Positions 1 to 12,152 of a DNA stretch of 64,000 nt are shown one piece after another. The translations under genes and the position numbers were made by a program. How positions within the stretch are numbered: the first letter of the stretch is position 1; every line of letters begins with the position of its first letter. The notes under the pieces are model-generated. The model was given only the letters and a program-made list of their open reading frames with translations, was not told the origin of the DNA and made no database searches. The stretch is from Paramecium tetraurelia. Lineage: Eukaryota > Ciliophora > Oligohymenophorea > Peniculida > Parameciidae. The stretch lies in contig NW_001799028.1 of the NCBI RefSeq assembly GCF_000165425.1, positions 1-64,000 on the forward strand, in the 5' to 3' direction.

Positions 1-3000
1 CAGGTATGTTCAAGATGCTTGCTAACTAACAACATGAACATTGTGCGCAAGGTGAAGATGATAAATAGATTTTCATAGGATAAAGGAATGGAAAAAGAAA
101 AAGTCAAAATAAGTGGAAATTATCTCAAAGAAGAATTACATAATTACTATATTTAGTGACAATTAAAGTTGAGCATAAGTATAATCAGCAGATTTTTAAT
201 GTAGCATAAAAATTAATGAAATATTTACTAACCAAGTCAGATATCAATTAGTCATAAGGTAAGCATAGAGATAAGATTTACAAAACTCAAGACATAAAAC
301 TATGTGCTTGAACGAGACATAAATTAGTAATGCAAATAAATGTACAGCCAGAAAATAGTTTACCTTATGTAATTCTAGGTCAGCATAAGACCAAATCTTG
401 CACTCCATCCATCTGCACTTCAAAACATTGACAGGCTTTAAAGTTTGCATATTAAATTTAGCTTTATGCTACACTATACATAAAAATCCTGTTTCAAAAG
501 TTTGACATAGACTATCCCTAGTTGATTTGTACAAGCAAACCTAACTCGAAATTAACTATTATGCCATCTTAAATTCGCTACTTTCAGTAACTTAATGTAA
601 AAGATAGGTAGACTTGAATACCAGTGGGAGTTTCTATTTACAAATGGTGTAATAATGAAGGCAATAAACTAATAATGGTTATTGAAATTCATGCTTTTAA
701 TCTCTAGTGTTGATGTAGTGTCCATTAGTGATAGTAGCGTAAGAGCTTGATCGTGGTAGAACGTTATGAGATGGACATTACGAACAAGACGTAGAGCATC
801 CTTTACAACTACTACTAACAAGTGGTTCCAAGTGGGATGTCCATTTTTAAAATCAAGAGTAGCAATTAAATTACTAGGTGTATCAGCAGAATGCAAATAT
901 GCTATAAAAAGTGTTTAACATATTTTAAGTGCTTTGATCATTGATTATACTTCACCTGGTAGACAATACAAACAGGTAGCACTTCACTTCCTGAATATTT
1001 CTTATGACTTCAGAAGAAACAAAAATTATAATATTGCCTTCTTTATAAGAAGTTTAACAAGCTGACTTATGTATAGACAACATGAACAAGAACATAAATT
1101 AGAATGGCTGAAGGTTTGTAGCTTTAAAATACAGAACACTGAGTACTATAAGTAGTATACTAATACACTATGTATACATCAAGGGTTTATTGTACAGAAC
1201 AGCTAGTTACATAGATATGTAGATTGGAAACAAATAATTACATTTAGATTTATTTATACAAAAGTCTAACCTTAAGTAGATGGTAAAAAAGTACTTATAA
1301 ATTCATATTGAATATTGAATAGGCTGAGTTACAAGATTATAAGATTACTACATAAAATAGTGTGAGAGCAGCGCTTGTATTAAGTGATACCCCAATTATT
1401 GTATGATCTGTTTAGGAGATTCAAGTTAAAAAAAGGACAAATTACAAAAATTAAAATTATAAATATAAACAACTCAGCATAGCCATAGCCAGCACTCTAT
1501 ATTTACAAATTTATCAAATTTAATTTTGAGGCTATTTCTGAATGAATGAGATGATATTAATTTGTATTGATTTATTTCTTTTAATTTCTTCATAATACAT
1601 GCAGCAAATGTTGAAAAGAGTTTGTATATATAAATTTGGATCTAGTGTTTGCATTCAAACATTAGTAGCAATGCAAGAAGTGAATTGTCAAACCATCAAA
1701 GGTTACGAATAGTTTTAGGTACAAATATTGGTAATTAAAAGTAAGCGTAATCTGAATCAAATTAACAGGTATATCAGTAAGATTAAAGAATGCAAGTCTT
1801 ATGTTCATATCAAAAAGAATTAAATGCAGATTATTAAGATCCTCTCAGAATCAATATTTCCTTTAATCATCAGCATTTCAATATGTTTTGAATAGTTCTT
1901 CTCAAGGAACTACCTATCAATACATGATAGTTATTCAATAGAACCAATTGAGTAAGAAGCAAAAATCCCATTCTTTTACACCATTAACTCCTAAAAATGC
2001 AAATTGAAAAAATAACAAAACACCATATAGCAATGGAAATTACACAACTGAACATTTATTTGATTAAATTTAAAGACAGGTTCCCGCTCAATAAATCCAG
2101 CAACACAACGTTTAAAGTTGGGGCTTTATTACTCCAGGTTAGACAAAAGAAAGAGATTACATCAGAAGAACGTAAAGTATTATAGTTACAATACAAACGA
2201 CAAACTACTGCATTTTTAATCGGTAAATTTTTTGGCAACTTCCACCTCAGTAAAAGTTAGACATAAGTATAATAGCACAACTAATGCAACATATTAAAAT
2301 GTGCGGTAGAAATATCATTATCTTTATAGGAATCATTATAATATGTATCACATTTTAGAACTAGTTCTAATATATAACCAAAAGACAACATTTAGTTGAA
2401 CCTAATTTCTTGAAAAACTGTTGTAATGGAAGCTGTACTTTACATAATGGAACGCGTTGAATTTACTTAGTAGTTTCTCATATTTTATACTAAGTTTAAT
2501 AAGTAAGCACTGGCTCATGCATTGCTAGATTCATAATTAGAATCACAATCGGTATAAAATTGGATACTTCATTACAGGATGGATCTCAAATGCATTGCTC
2601 CAGGAAAGCCACCAAAAAATTATTTACAATTAAGAGTATTTCCAGTGCACTTCTTGATGATAACAGGAAGACTGATATCATAAAATCTTTAGTTGCTTTT
2701 ATTTACTGTTGCAATAGTAATCTTTAGATACGTTGGGTTATTTCTTAATATTATTTAATTTAGTTTCTTTTCCCGCCTATCAGTGATTTGGTCAGGAGTG
2801 CATCAAGCCCTTTTAAAATCAGTGATATCCTCTCTTCTACCTGGAAGTTGATTAAACAATCAAAATGTAAGAAGCAGGGCTGTTCAAAACATTGTCAGAA
2901 ATAATGTATTCTGGCGAATACTGAATGAACTTCAAATACTCTGATTATATCAAAAACTTTTGGAAAACAAGAATTGGATCTAAAAGAGTAGACTGGCGAC

Positions 3001-3866
3001 CTACTTGTAACGCCAAAACAAATACTTGCATCACATCAGAACTAGATATTGAAATGATAATTATTTTATATCTAGTTCCTTAAAAGGTATCTTCATCATC
3101 AATTTTTAATCAAGCTCTTGATTTACGAACATTATTTGTACACTCATATATCTAATTTTTTAGATTAAGTAAGGCTAGAAGCAACTTTATAGATTCTGAG
3201 AAATGTGCATAAGTTGTTCTATTCAAATAAACTGGTGTAAATTTAACTACCAGTTTACAAACTGCATCCACAAGTGTTAGGTTAATCAACGATGGACATT
3301 ATATCTTGAAATTATAAGTAGAACAAGTAGCGCTTTAAGAGAAATATAAGAGAATTATTAAAAAAATAAGCATTCAAGCTGAGCTCCAATTGTAGATTGC
3401 TACAAGATGAATCGCAAATAAATGAAGGCTGCACTCCATTATAGACATCAAAATATAGTAGCTAGAGCATTTCTGTTAAACTTTTAAAGGTAGCAGGAAT
3501 TTTGATTTAACAAAATCTTCAGTTTTTTAACATATAGTTGGAAGAGCGTTGTAATTTTTTACATAATTTGTATTCATCTTAAGACGCTGCTAAACAGCGA
3601 CAGAGAGCTTCTAATAATTCTAATATACATATTCTATACTATATGAGCATTTTTCATTTTTCTATTCTTCATCTCTCCTAATCTTAATAATTTGTTCATA
3701 GCATTCTCCAAGTGCTCACTTATTTAAAATGATCAAATTTTAATTAAACTTCCAACCTTTGCAAAAGTCTGCTCATCACCCTTACAAAAATATGCAAGAT
3801 ACTTTTGATTTATATTACTCTTCTTAAACTAAAGTAATAGAAATTCAAAATTTTTTTATAAAAGTC
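1..3866. other. Gene-free left flank
   Basis: No open frame here, read with TGA as the only stop on either strand, looks like a conserved protein or carries a recognisable motif. The base composition is visibly less AT-rich than the other intergenic stretches of this window (by eye about one third G+C, against roughly one fifth near 7800), which is unusual for non-coding ciliate DNA. The longest standard-code frame (669-896, minus strand) matches no family I recognise and has no flanking exons. It may be subtelomeric or long-decayed sequence. No telomeric repeat is visible at base 1. Confidence 0.5.
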
Positions 3867-6353
3867 ATGAATTGCACTTACCATATCCAAAATCAAGTAT
3901 AATTGATTTGCATAGCTCCTCACAAGTGTAAATGCTTACGGAAACTGTGTATTGAATGCCAATTTGAACATGGAGTGGATATCCAAAAATATGCAGTTCC
4001 GATTAATAGGTTTCAAGAGATAGTTATCAAAAAATTATAAGAATATAGGCTTTAAGAGAAATCTGAAATAGCATAATAAAGAAAAGAATTTAAATGTATT
4101 CTATCTCAAACAGAAATTATGTTGAAAAGAATTTGGGATGAGTTATCATAATAAATTAATTAGCTTTATGATTTCATTGAATAAACAAATAACTCATACC
4201 TGAATCTTGTCAACGAAAATGATAATATAATTGAATCTTCATATTCAGACATTGAAAAATTAGTATAAATTATATAAGGGAACACATTAAATGATTGGAT
4301 TTTTTAGAAAGATTAATATTTAGTTTAATTGGAGAAGGCAAAGAATTGGTGGGATCAAGAAGTTAAAGCTTTTAGTGAGAAGATGAATAAAGAGATGAAT
4401 TAAAATATGCCATTTATTACGTACTAATTTATTAATAATAAAGGATTCAAATCGTTGAAAAGGAAGACTAAGTTAATGTTTGGAAGGATGATTTATATGA
4501 ATTGTTGGCATAGACAAAAAATATTGATTAACAATTAATAAACATGGTTATTGAATTGCTAAGGAAGGAGTAAATCACAGATTGTATAGGGTATCTTTCA
4601 AACTCTGAAATAGTAAAAAAATTAGAACATCCTAGAATTAATAATATTTTGCTCTTAATTAATACTCTCAAAAATATTAGCGAAATTGATTTTAATAGAA
4701 AGAATTACTCCACAGAAGATTATAGTTAAATTAGAAAGGATTTGATCGAAAAAATAGCAAATGATGGAAGAATAATCTAATTTCTAAAATTTCTAGTTGA
4801 TCTTACAGCTATTGATGAAAGATTGATCTAATGTGGATCCAATTCACTTAATTTATTAGCAGAGATGAAGGCGGATGTGAGAGAACAAAGCTTTCAGAAT
4901 ATAAGGATTAGAGATACTTCTTTAAGTGGTGCTAATATGGTAAGATGCAATTTAAATGGATCAATTTTTGATAATGTTGATATTAGTGGAATGAGCTTGA
5001 ATGGTGCATCATTATTCAATTGTAAATGGAAGAATATACAAATACATGATTTAAATAAATTCGATGCTCATAATGGTAGTGTTTATACAATCTGTTTCTC
5101 TCCTAATGGTGCTACATTTGCATCTGGTAGTGGTGATAACTCTATTAGATTATGGGATGTTAAGACAGGATAATAAAAAGCAAAATTAGATGGTCATACT
5201 CATTATATTTATTCAATCTTTTTTTCTCCTGATGGTAGCACAATAGTATCTGGCAGTGAAGATAAGTCTATCCGTTTATGGGATGTTTAGACAGGATAAT
5301 AAATAAGAAAATTAGATGGTCATACTAGTGCAGTTTATTCAGTCAGCTTCTCTCCTGATGGTGCTACATTAGCATCTGGTGGTGGTGGTCAATTTGGTGG
5401 TGGAGATTCTTCCATCCGTTTATGGGATGCTAAGACAGGATAATTAAAAGCCAAATTAGATGGTCATACTAGCACAGTTTATTCAGTCTGTTTCTCTCCT
5501 GATGGTACTTCATTAGCATCTAGTAGTTATGATAAATCTATTCGATTATGGAATATTAAGACAGGATAATAAAAAGCCATATTAGATGGTCATAAAGATT
5601 ATGTTAAAACAGTATGTTTTCATCCAGATGGTACTATATTAGCATCTGGTAGTCATGATAAATCAATCCGTTTATGGGATGTTAAGACAGGTTAATAAAA
5701 AGCCAAATTAGATGGTCATAGTTAACTAGTAATATCCGTATGTTTCTCTCCTGATGGTACTACATTAGCATCTGGTAGTTATGATAGGTCTATTCGTTTA
5801 TGGGATATTAAGACAGGATAATAATAAGCCAAATTAGATGGTCATACTAGTTATGTTTAATCAGTCTCTTTCTCTCCTGATGGTACTACTTTAGCATCTG
5901 GTAGTCATGATAATTCGATTCGTTTATGGGAAATAAAGATAGGATAATAATAAACCAAATTAGATAGTAATACTAATTATGTTCAATCAGTTTGTTTCTC
6001 CCCTGATTCTACTATATTAGCATCTGGTACTTCTAATAACACTGTCAGTATATGGAATGTTAAAACAGGTTAACAAATCGTACCTTCGGACAATAATTAC
6101 AAAAGTATTCTTGCATAATTTTAATCCCCAATATTTAAAAACAATATTCTTCCAGAAAGAAGTATTTATTTTTCACAATTCTTTAGTTACCTCAAATATT
6201 ACAATCCTTAGAATTTCTTAAAATCCTAATCTAGAAATTTAAGGAGCCTTAATCTTGAAAGGAGAATTTATAAATTCTTAAGGTGTAGATTTGCGATAAT
6301 TATTAAAATCTAAAGGATGTTATATTTTAGAAAACTAATTTGGATTTCAATGA
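3867..6353 (+). CDS. WD40-repeat protein with N-terminal zinc finger
   Basis: Probable scaffold protein of about 812 residues, of the lineage-expanded ciliate WD40 type; partners unknown. Residues 1-40 hold a B-box-like Cys/His cluster (C3, H6, C16, H20, C22, C24, C29, C32). A coiled-coil region follows, then a stretch rich in A/N-L-x-x pentapeptide-like repeats, then eight consecutive WD40 units from about 5060 to 6075, each ending near IRLWD and K-T-G. The short C-terminal domain reads [10 protein letters not shown]...VDLRQLLKSKG. Two introns restore the frame: 4421-4443 (23 nt, ending AAG) and 6162-6186 (25 nt, GTA...TAG). The ATG is chosen because it sits just before the zinc finger in AT-rich DNA. 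The frame balance across both introns is exact. The repeats are very similar at the DNA level, so copy number may vary. Confidence 0.9.
5060..6075 (+). repeat. Tandem WD40-encoding repeat array
   Basis: Eight units of about 126 bp (one of them about 18 bp longer) share long stretches of near-identical DNA, for example the recurrent words encoding [12 protein letters not shown] and [10 protein letters not shown]. The third unit carries an inserted Gly-rich loop ([10 protein letters not shown]). Such high identity between units is what unequal crossing over or slippage would leave. Confidence 0.85.
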
Positions 6354-9245
6354 TTATTTTTTAAAATTCATTCAAATTATCCAAAATCATTTAAATTTGT
6401 TTATATTTTGTTTTTTTCCATTTTACTATATCACTTTCTTATGATTCTATCATAAACTAAGTCATCTAGAATTTCAACAATGAAGTCAAATAATATTTGA
6501 TAAAATAGCTTTATTCTATTTCAATAAAACTAGGTTTTTGTAGATTGTGTCATCCTTCACAAAAAGGGAGAAGAAGAAAGAATTTAGAGAACACATACCT
6601 ATTTTCAGATTAAGGTTTGTAGATGAATATTATCAGACCATTTTGAGTTATCTAATGATAGGAGAAGATTCATGGCTATGATGTCAATGGAGCAGAGTTA
6701 TATTAAAAATATAAAAATTCTCCAATAACTAATTTTGTGGAGATATTTCTTCAAATATGAGATCTAAATGCTTATGAATTGATTTTTGTTCAAGTATCAA
6801 GGGAACGTAAATAACCAATACATTGATTGTTTCTTTAAAATTTATTACCAATTTATTTAACAGCAGAGTGTATTTAACATATCCTTACATTCTTCTTGAA
6901 ATGTCTTTACTTAATAAAACCATAACGTTATAAAATTAGAACTACTTGAAGTTGTGTTAGCTTAAAATGAATCAATTAATAAAATGCTGATTTTTGTAAT
7001 TAATCTTATAAACGATATCTAATATTTAATGAAACCCAGTTTTCATTTGACGGAAATTTAAACCAGGAAAAATAAAAAAAATTGTATTATACAGGTAATT
7101 TACAACATGCCACAGAGATGCAGATTTGCAAGATAATGGAAAATCAAAAATAGGATGTATTTTTATAATAAATTTGTGCATCCAACTTATAAAATCGACT
7201 AAAAATGTACTATTTCTGAAATTTTGAAATTTCTCAAATATTTCAAATTAATTAATATCTTGCAAATCAAATTAGAAATTTAATAATTTATTGAAAAATA
7301 ATTTCTAAGTAGAATCAAAGGATGAAGAAAATTTTTTATAGAATTAGAAAAATTATATGCAAATGAAGTAAATCAGGAGCTTTATACAAAACCCACTTCA
7401 ATTAGATATAGGCGATACATGAATGAAGAGCATGAAGTTAGAAAAAATAAGAAAGAAAGTTAAGATTCAATTTGTTATGATACATTTCAATATCATACTC
7501 AATAAACAATTCAAAATACTTATCTGGAATTTTTTCTCCGTAAATAAAACTCTTAAGGATATATCTAAATATCAACTTTACTTGTAAGGCTTTTAAGAGG
7601 TGTAAAATTTATTTAACGCCTATGAGGCAACATATTTAAGAACTACTTAAACCCAAATCTAATAGGTACCAATATCATAAACACAAGTCAAGACAACAAC
7701 CTTAACCAGCATTCGACTGTGGATTTAAATTCTCTTAAACAATAAATACACAATAATCAAATAAATGCATACTAATTAATATACAAACATCTAAACAAAT
7801 ATAACCAAACATGTAATAAAATTTAAGAATAATTTAAACATAGATTCTACAACTTTTGAATTATTTTCGGTTATAAAAATTTAATAAAGTAAATAAAATC
7901 AACACAATATTTTTATTATATACACCAAACCGCCTTATTTTTTTAAATTTATTATAAAAGGATCAAAGTTTCCCCTTATATGTTTAACAAAGATTGATGA
8001 TATTATAATTATCAATAATATAATAGATTCCAACCATTTTAGACAACTTTTGTATTTCTTGATTATAATGATTTGTTTTAAATCAACCAATGAAAAACTT
8101 CAATAAACAGGTTTTGAATAAATGAAAGGCGGAAATTTTAACTGTTCAATAGGCTTAAGTTAATATGAAGAAATATATTATCATAATAACAAACTCAAAC
8201 ATCGCTCTTAAGAAAAATAATAAAAGTACATAACTTACTGATATTAGATGAAAGACTAAAATCATTTTGATAAAATTTATTGCATCCTTTAAATGTGAAA
8301 TTTGAGATGTAGAAATAAGAGCTTTATATTATAACGATATCAATATATCTAATTCTAATCTTTTAAATATTTGTATTGTTGAAAAATATCTTTTTATCTA
8401 ATGTAGGGTTGATTACTATTTCTCATCTGATAAAGTAATTTTTCTGATATTAATATGGGAAATTGCATGTTTTCCTCTTTACTAATTTAAAACTTAATTA
8501 AGAATTATAATTATCAGAGGATAAATCTAAATAAAACCTAAGCGATTTTTGTTTAACAATTGTAACAACATTTTATTGATGCATGCTAATGGAACTTATT
8601 AATAAAAGGATATCTTGTTTTTCATTTTCTAATCCTTAATTCAATAATTTTATAAACTATTATGATTCATGAGTAAGGTTTATTTACAATAAGGTTTTGA
8701 TTTTTCCAGAGCTATGTTCAAACTCTTGGCTTAATCTATTATGGTATATAATTTGAATTACCATTAATTTAAAAACTATTTTGATTTAAGATTTCTAACT
8801 ATATCAGCTGTTGCTCAAGGGAAAACAAATAATTTTGAATTTTTGTTTCAAAAAAAAATATTATTGCTTTAAAATTAATGGTGATTATATTGAGCCATCC
8901 CTTGCAGGCTTAGTGGATATTAATTGCTTCTTTAATCTATTTAGCTAGATATCACTTAGAATGTTTCGGTTGATTTTAAATTAATGTGATAAAGAAAATA
9001 AATTAGTCAAACAGTATGAAGTCAAATAAATATAACAAAATAATTCTCCTTCCTAGATAGTTGGAAAAGTATTTTTTAGTGTTTATTTAACGAAAAATCA
9101 AGTTTTATATCCCTATTCTTATTTCAAACAATTATTAATTTAATTTTTTATAAGATAAATTATCCATTTATTATTTAAGATAATCATAAGGAAAAAAATT
9201 CACTTTTTATATTATATTAATAAAATTTCATTCTTCATGAAAATT
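6354..9245. other. AT-rich gene-poor interval
   Basis: About 2.9 kb between two confident genes. It is strongly AT-rich, with many TGA codons in all frames and no recognisable domain. A short plus-strand segment around 6570-6690 reads like protein (EFREHIPIFRLRFVDEYYQT...) but is cut by TGA and has no partner exon, so it may be a gene relic. I see no RNA gene or mobile element here. Confidence 0.5.
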
Positions 9246-12152
9246 TCACTATTAAAAGTAAAAATTTGAATTAGATTCAATTTTAAATACTGTTCCAAGC
9301 AGTACATTCAATTCATCTTATTTAACAGGCTTTTAAAGAAATGTGTTAATTCCAATGTTTTTTCCTTATTATATATTTTCTTAAGTATCATACGCAGAAC
9401 AAATCACAATAAAAGCCTAATTAGAGGTCAATTCAAGGATCTATTTAGTATCTTAAAAATTTACTTGTTAACTTGCTTAAAACCCATCCATTCCTGGCAT
9501 TTCGATATCCATAAAAATTAATTTATAGTTTTGACAATGTTTTAGCATTTTTTGTTTGACTTTTTCAATGGCTTGAAATCCATCAAATGCTTAATCAACT
9601 TCTATTTTATATTTACTCAGTATCATTTTTAGTGCTATCTAATTGAATGGAATATCATCTACAATAAGTATATGGACACAATTTTGACAGAGTATATCTG
9701 CATTTTGAAAGTAATCTTCTGGTAATTACTTCTAAATTTTGTTGTGATAATCCAGAATCTTCTTTGAAAAGTATTCTGGACTGATAGGAAGAAAAATTTC
9801 AGGTTATTTTTCTGAATCATTCAATCTCAATGTAATAAATGACTCTGACTTTCCTTCTTGAAGATTTACGTCATTATCTAATTTTAAGGTCTTATTACTC
9901 AAACTGAATACCTTATCTTAATCTAAATTTTAAACATTATTTTCTTATCGGTTTACCAAATTATTCAATTTCTCGCCTTATTAATTTGAAAGATAAATAG
10001 ATTATAAATTGGTTTATTATAAGTCTTCTATTTGAAACTATACCATAGTTCCTTTATTTTTCTTAGAGCTAAGAGTTAATTTATTTTCTTTTGATTCTGT
10101 CAAACCTTCTATCAATTTTGCTGCAATGATTAAACCTAATCCTGGCTATTTGATTTTTGAATGAGATTTCAACACAGCTCCAAATTCAATAGTATTATGC
10201 AAGCAATTCTAAATTTTGTTTAGTTTATGTTCATCTATCCCAATTCCATTATCTTTAACTGAAAAATTAATGTATTATTAATCAACTTCAATCACACTTA
10301 AAAAAATGCTTCCTCCTTGAGGAGTAAATTTGATTGCATTATTTAATAGATTTACTAATAACTATATTATTCTCTGTTTATCATTACGAAAGATCCTTCC
10401 TGCTAAGTAATCAGAGACTTTGATGGTTAAAGCAATATTTTTTTATGACACCTGTAGTTTATATAAGTCCTCTATTTCCTAAGTAATTTGATTAATCTTA
10501 AAATTAGCAATATTATAATTAAAGGAAAATGATTATAGTGCAGCATAATCTAAAATGTCATTAATTTAATGAATTAACAAAGTTATTGAACATTATGCAA
10601 TATCAATATAATTAGAAAAAGCTTTAGAAATTTGTTAGCATCTCATAAGATTCAACATTTGATAGCAACTATTCAATGGAGTTCTTAATTCGTGGGAAAA
10701 TGATTTAATTAAACTATGATGAATTATTTATTCATCTCTCATTTATTGACATTTGTATTTATTTGTGACATTCTTAATTATGATCAGCATAACAGGACGC
10801 TCTTAATCACTTTAATTATTTGATATATGACTTTTAATTGAGGATTTAAATTATGAAGAAGCTGAAATGTATTCTTATTATTAATTGGTCATTGATGTTG
10901 GCATAATTATTAATTTCAATTTCTTTTAGTAATTTTATTATGTTTGTTCTGATTTGATAAGCCATTCATAAATAAATATTTGTTGATGAAATGCTTACTA
11001 AAAATCTTTGTAAAATTAACTTTCATTTTGTCCTAGAATTCCAAAATATTTTTATGGTTACAGAATGATGTCCAAAACATCAACTGAATTATTGCTTATT
11101 TATAACTTTTTTATTATTTATTAGAGTAATTGGTAATGATGTTATTTCTTTTGTTATTTATTTGATGTTTCGCTTACATTTTCTTGGATTTTTGCAGTAT
11201 TGACACACATTTTCACTTTTTCCAGAACTTGCTCAATCCCTTAACATTCTAATATTTTTTCACATTTATTGTTAATAAAATTAATTGATTAATGCTCATT
11301 AATAATCAATATACCATAAGGAAATATATTTATCAAATTAGAGTATAATTAAAGCATCTAATACTGAGAGTTCCCTTAACTTAGAATATTTTTCTGAGAT
11401 TTTGAAAAGCTTGTCAAATGTGAATATCGTTTTAGTTTTAATTCATCTGGAAGATCCTTCAATTAAATAGTAAAATATTTTTTAGGAGATTAAACAAGAG
11501 TAATTTTACTCTATGATCTTATTAAGGAATGCATGAGATAATTTTTAGCGGGTGCAGGTGTTTCTTCATTTTATTAATTTTATATTATTTATCCCTATTT
11601 AAATGTTTTAAGATAAAAATTTTATGGAAATCTTTCATATTTTCCAAATTTCTTATAGTTTTTAATTCCTTAATGAACTAAAACAACTCCAATGAGAGTC
11701 AAGCACTCAAGTGTTTAGTAATTTTAACTGCAAACGACCATCCATATTGTTCTAATAAATAAATACGTAGGGAGTCCTAATCTACAAATTAAACTAGATT
11801 TCTGCCTAGCCTTCTTTAAGTAAGTGTTGTAATTGATAATCATTAACAAACAATTGGTAACTATGTAAAATGTTTAAGTGTAATTCAAAATCAATAATGA
11901 TTCTACGTAAATTACAAAATATAAAAGAGAAACTACATGCAAAAATATATTATAGTCTAACCCTCTTCGAATTATGTAATATTAACATATTCTTGCCAAT
12001 ATGCAAACTATCTATAATATAAATAACTCATAATTTATAGTTGACATCAGATTTGTCGCCAAAAATATCCACCAAAAGCATTAAGTTAGATTAGCAACAA
12101 AGATTAAAATGATTGAAATCTACTTTAAGAAATTCTAATCTTACACTTTCAT
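9246..12152 (-). CDS. Membrane hybrid histidine kinase
   Basis: Two-component sensor: autophosphorylates on His and passes phosphate to its own receiver Asp. The frame is continuous for 968 residues with no intron. Residues about 8-200 form several hydrophobic spans, so the protein should be membrane-bound. A PAS-like linker follows. The H-box SFSHELRTPL places the phospho-His near residue 487. The ATPase domain shows an N box (LLNNAIKF), DNGIGI near 634 and GLGL near 671-674. The C-terminal receiver has the acidic pair DD near 832-833, the acceptor Asp in FMDIEMPGMDG near 882 and the conserved Lys in LQKPV near 941. The start is the first in-frame ATG before the first membrane span (MKVQDQNFLK). 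No separate histidine phosphotransfer gene is visible nearby. The family is common in ciliates. Confidence 0.93.

Noticed and set aside
669-896. 75-codon standard-code minus-strand frame with plausible amino-acid mix
   Set aside because: No motif, no flanking exons and many TGA around it; chance cannot be excluded.
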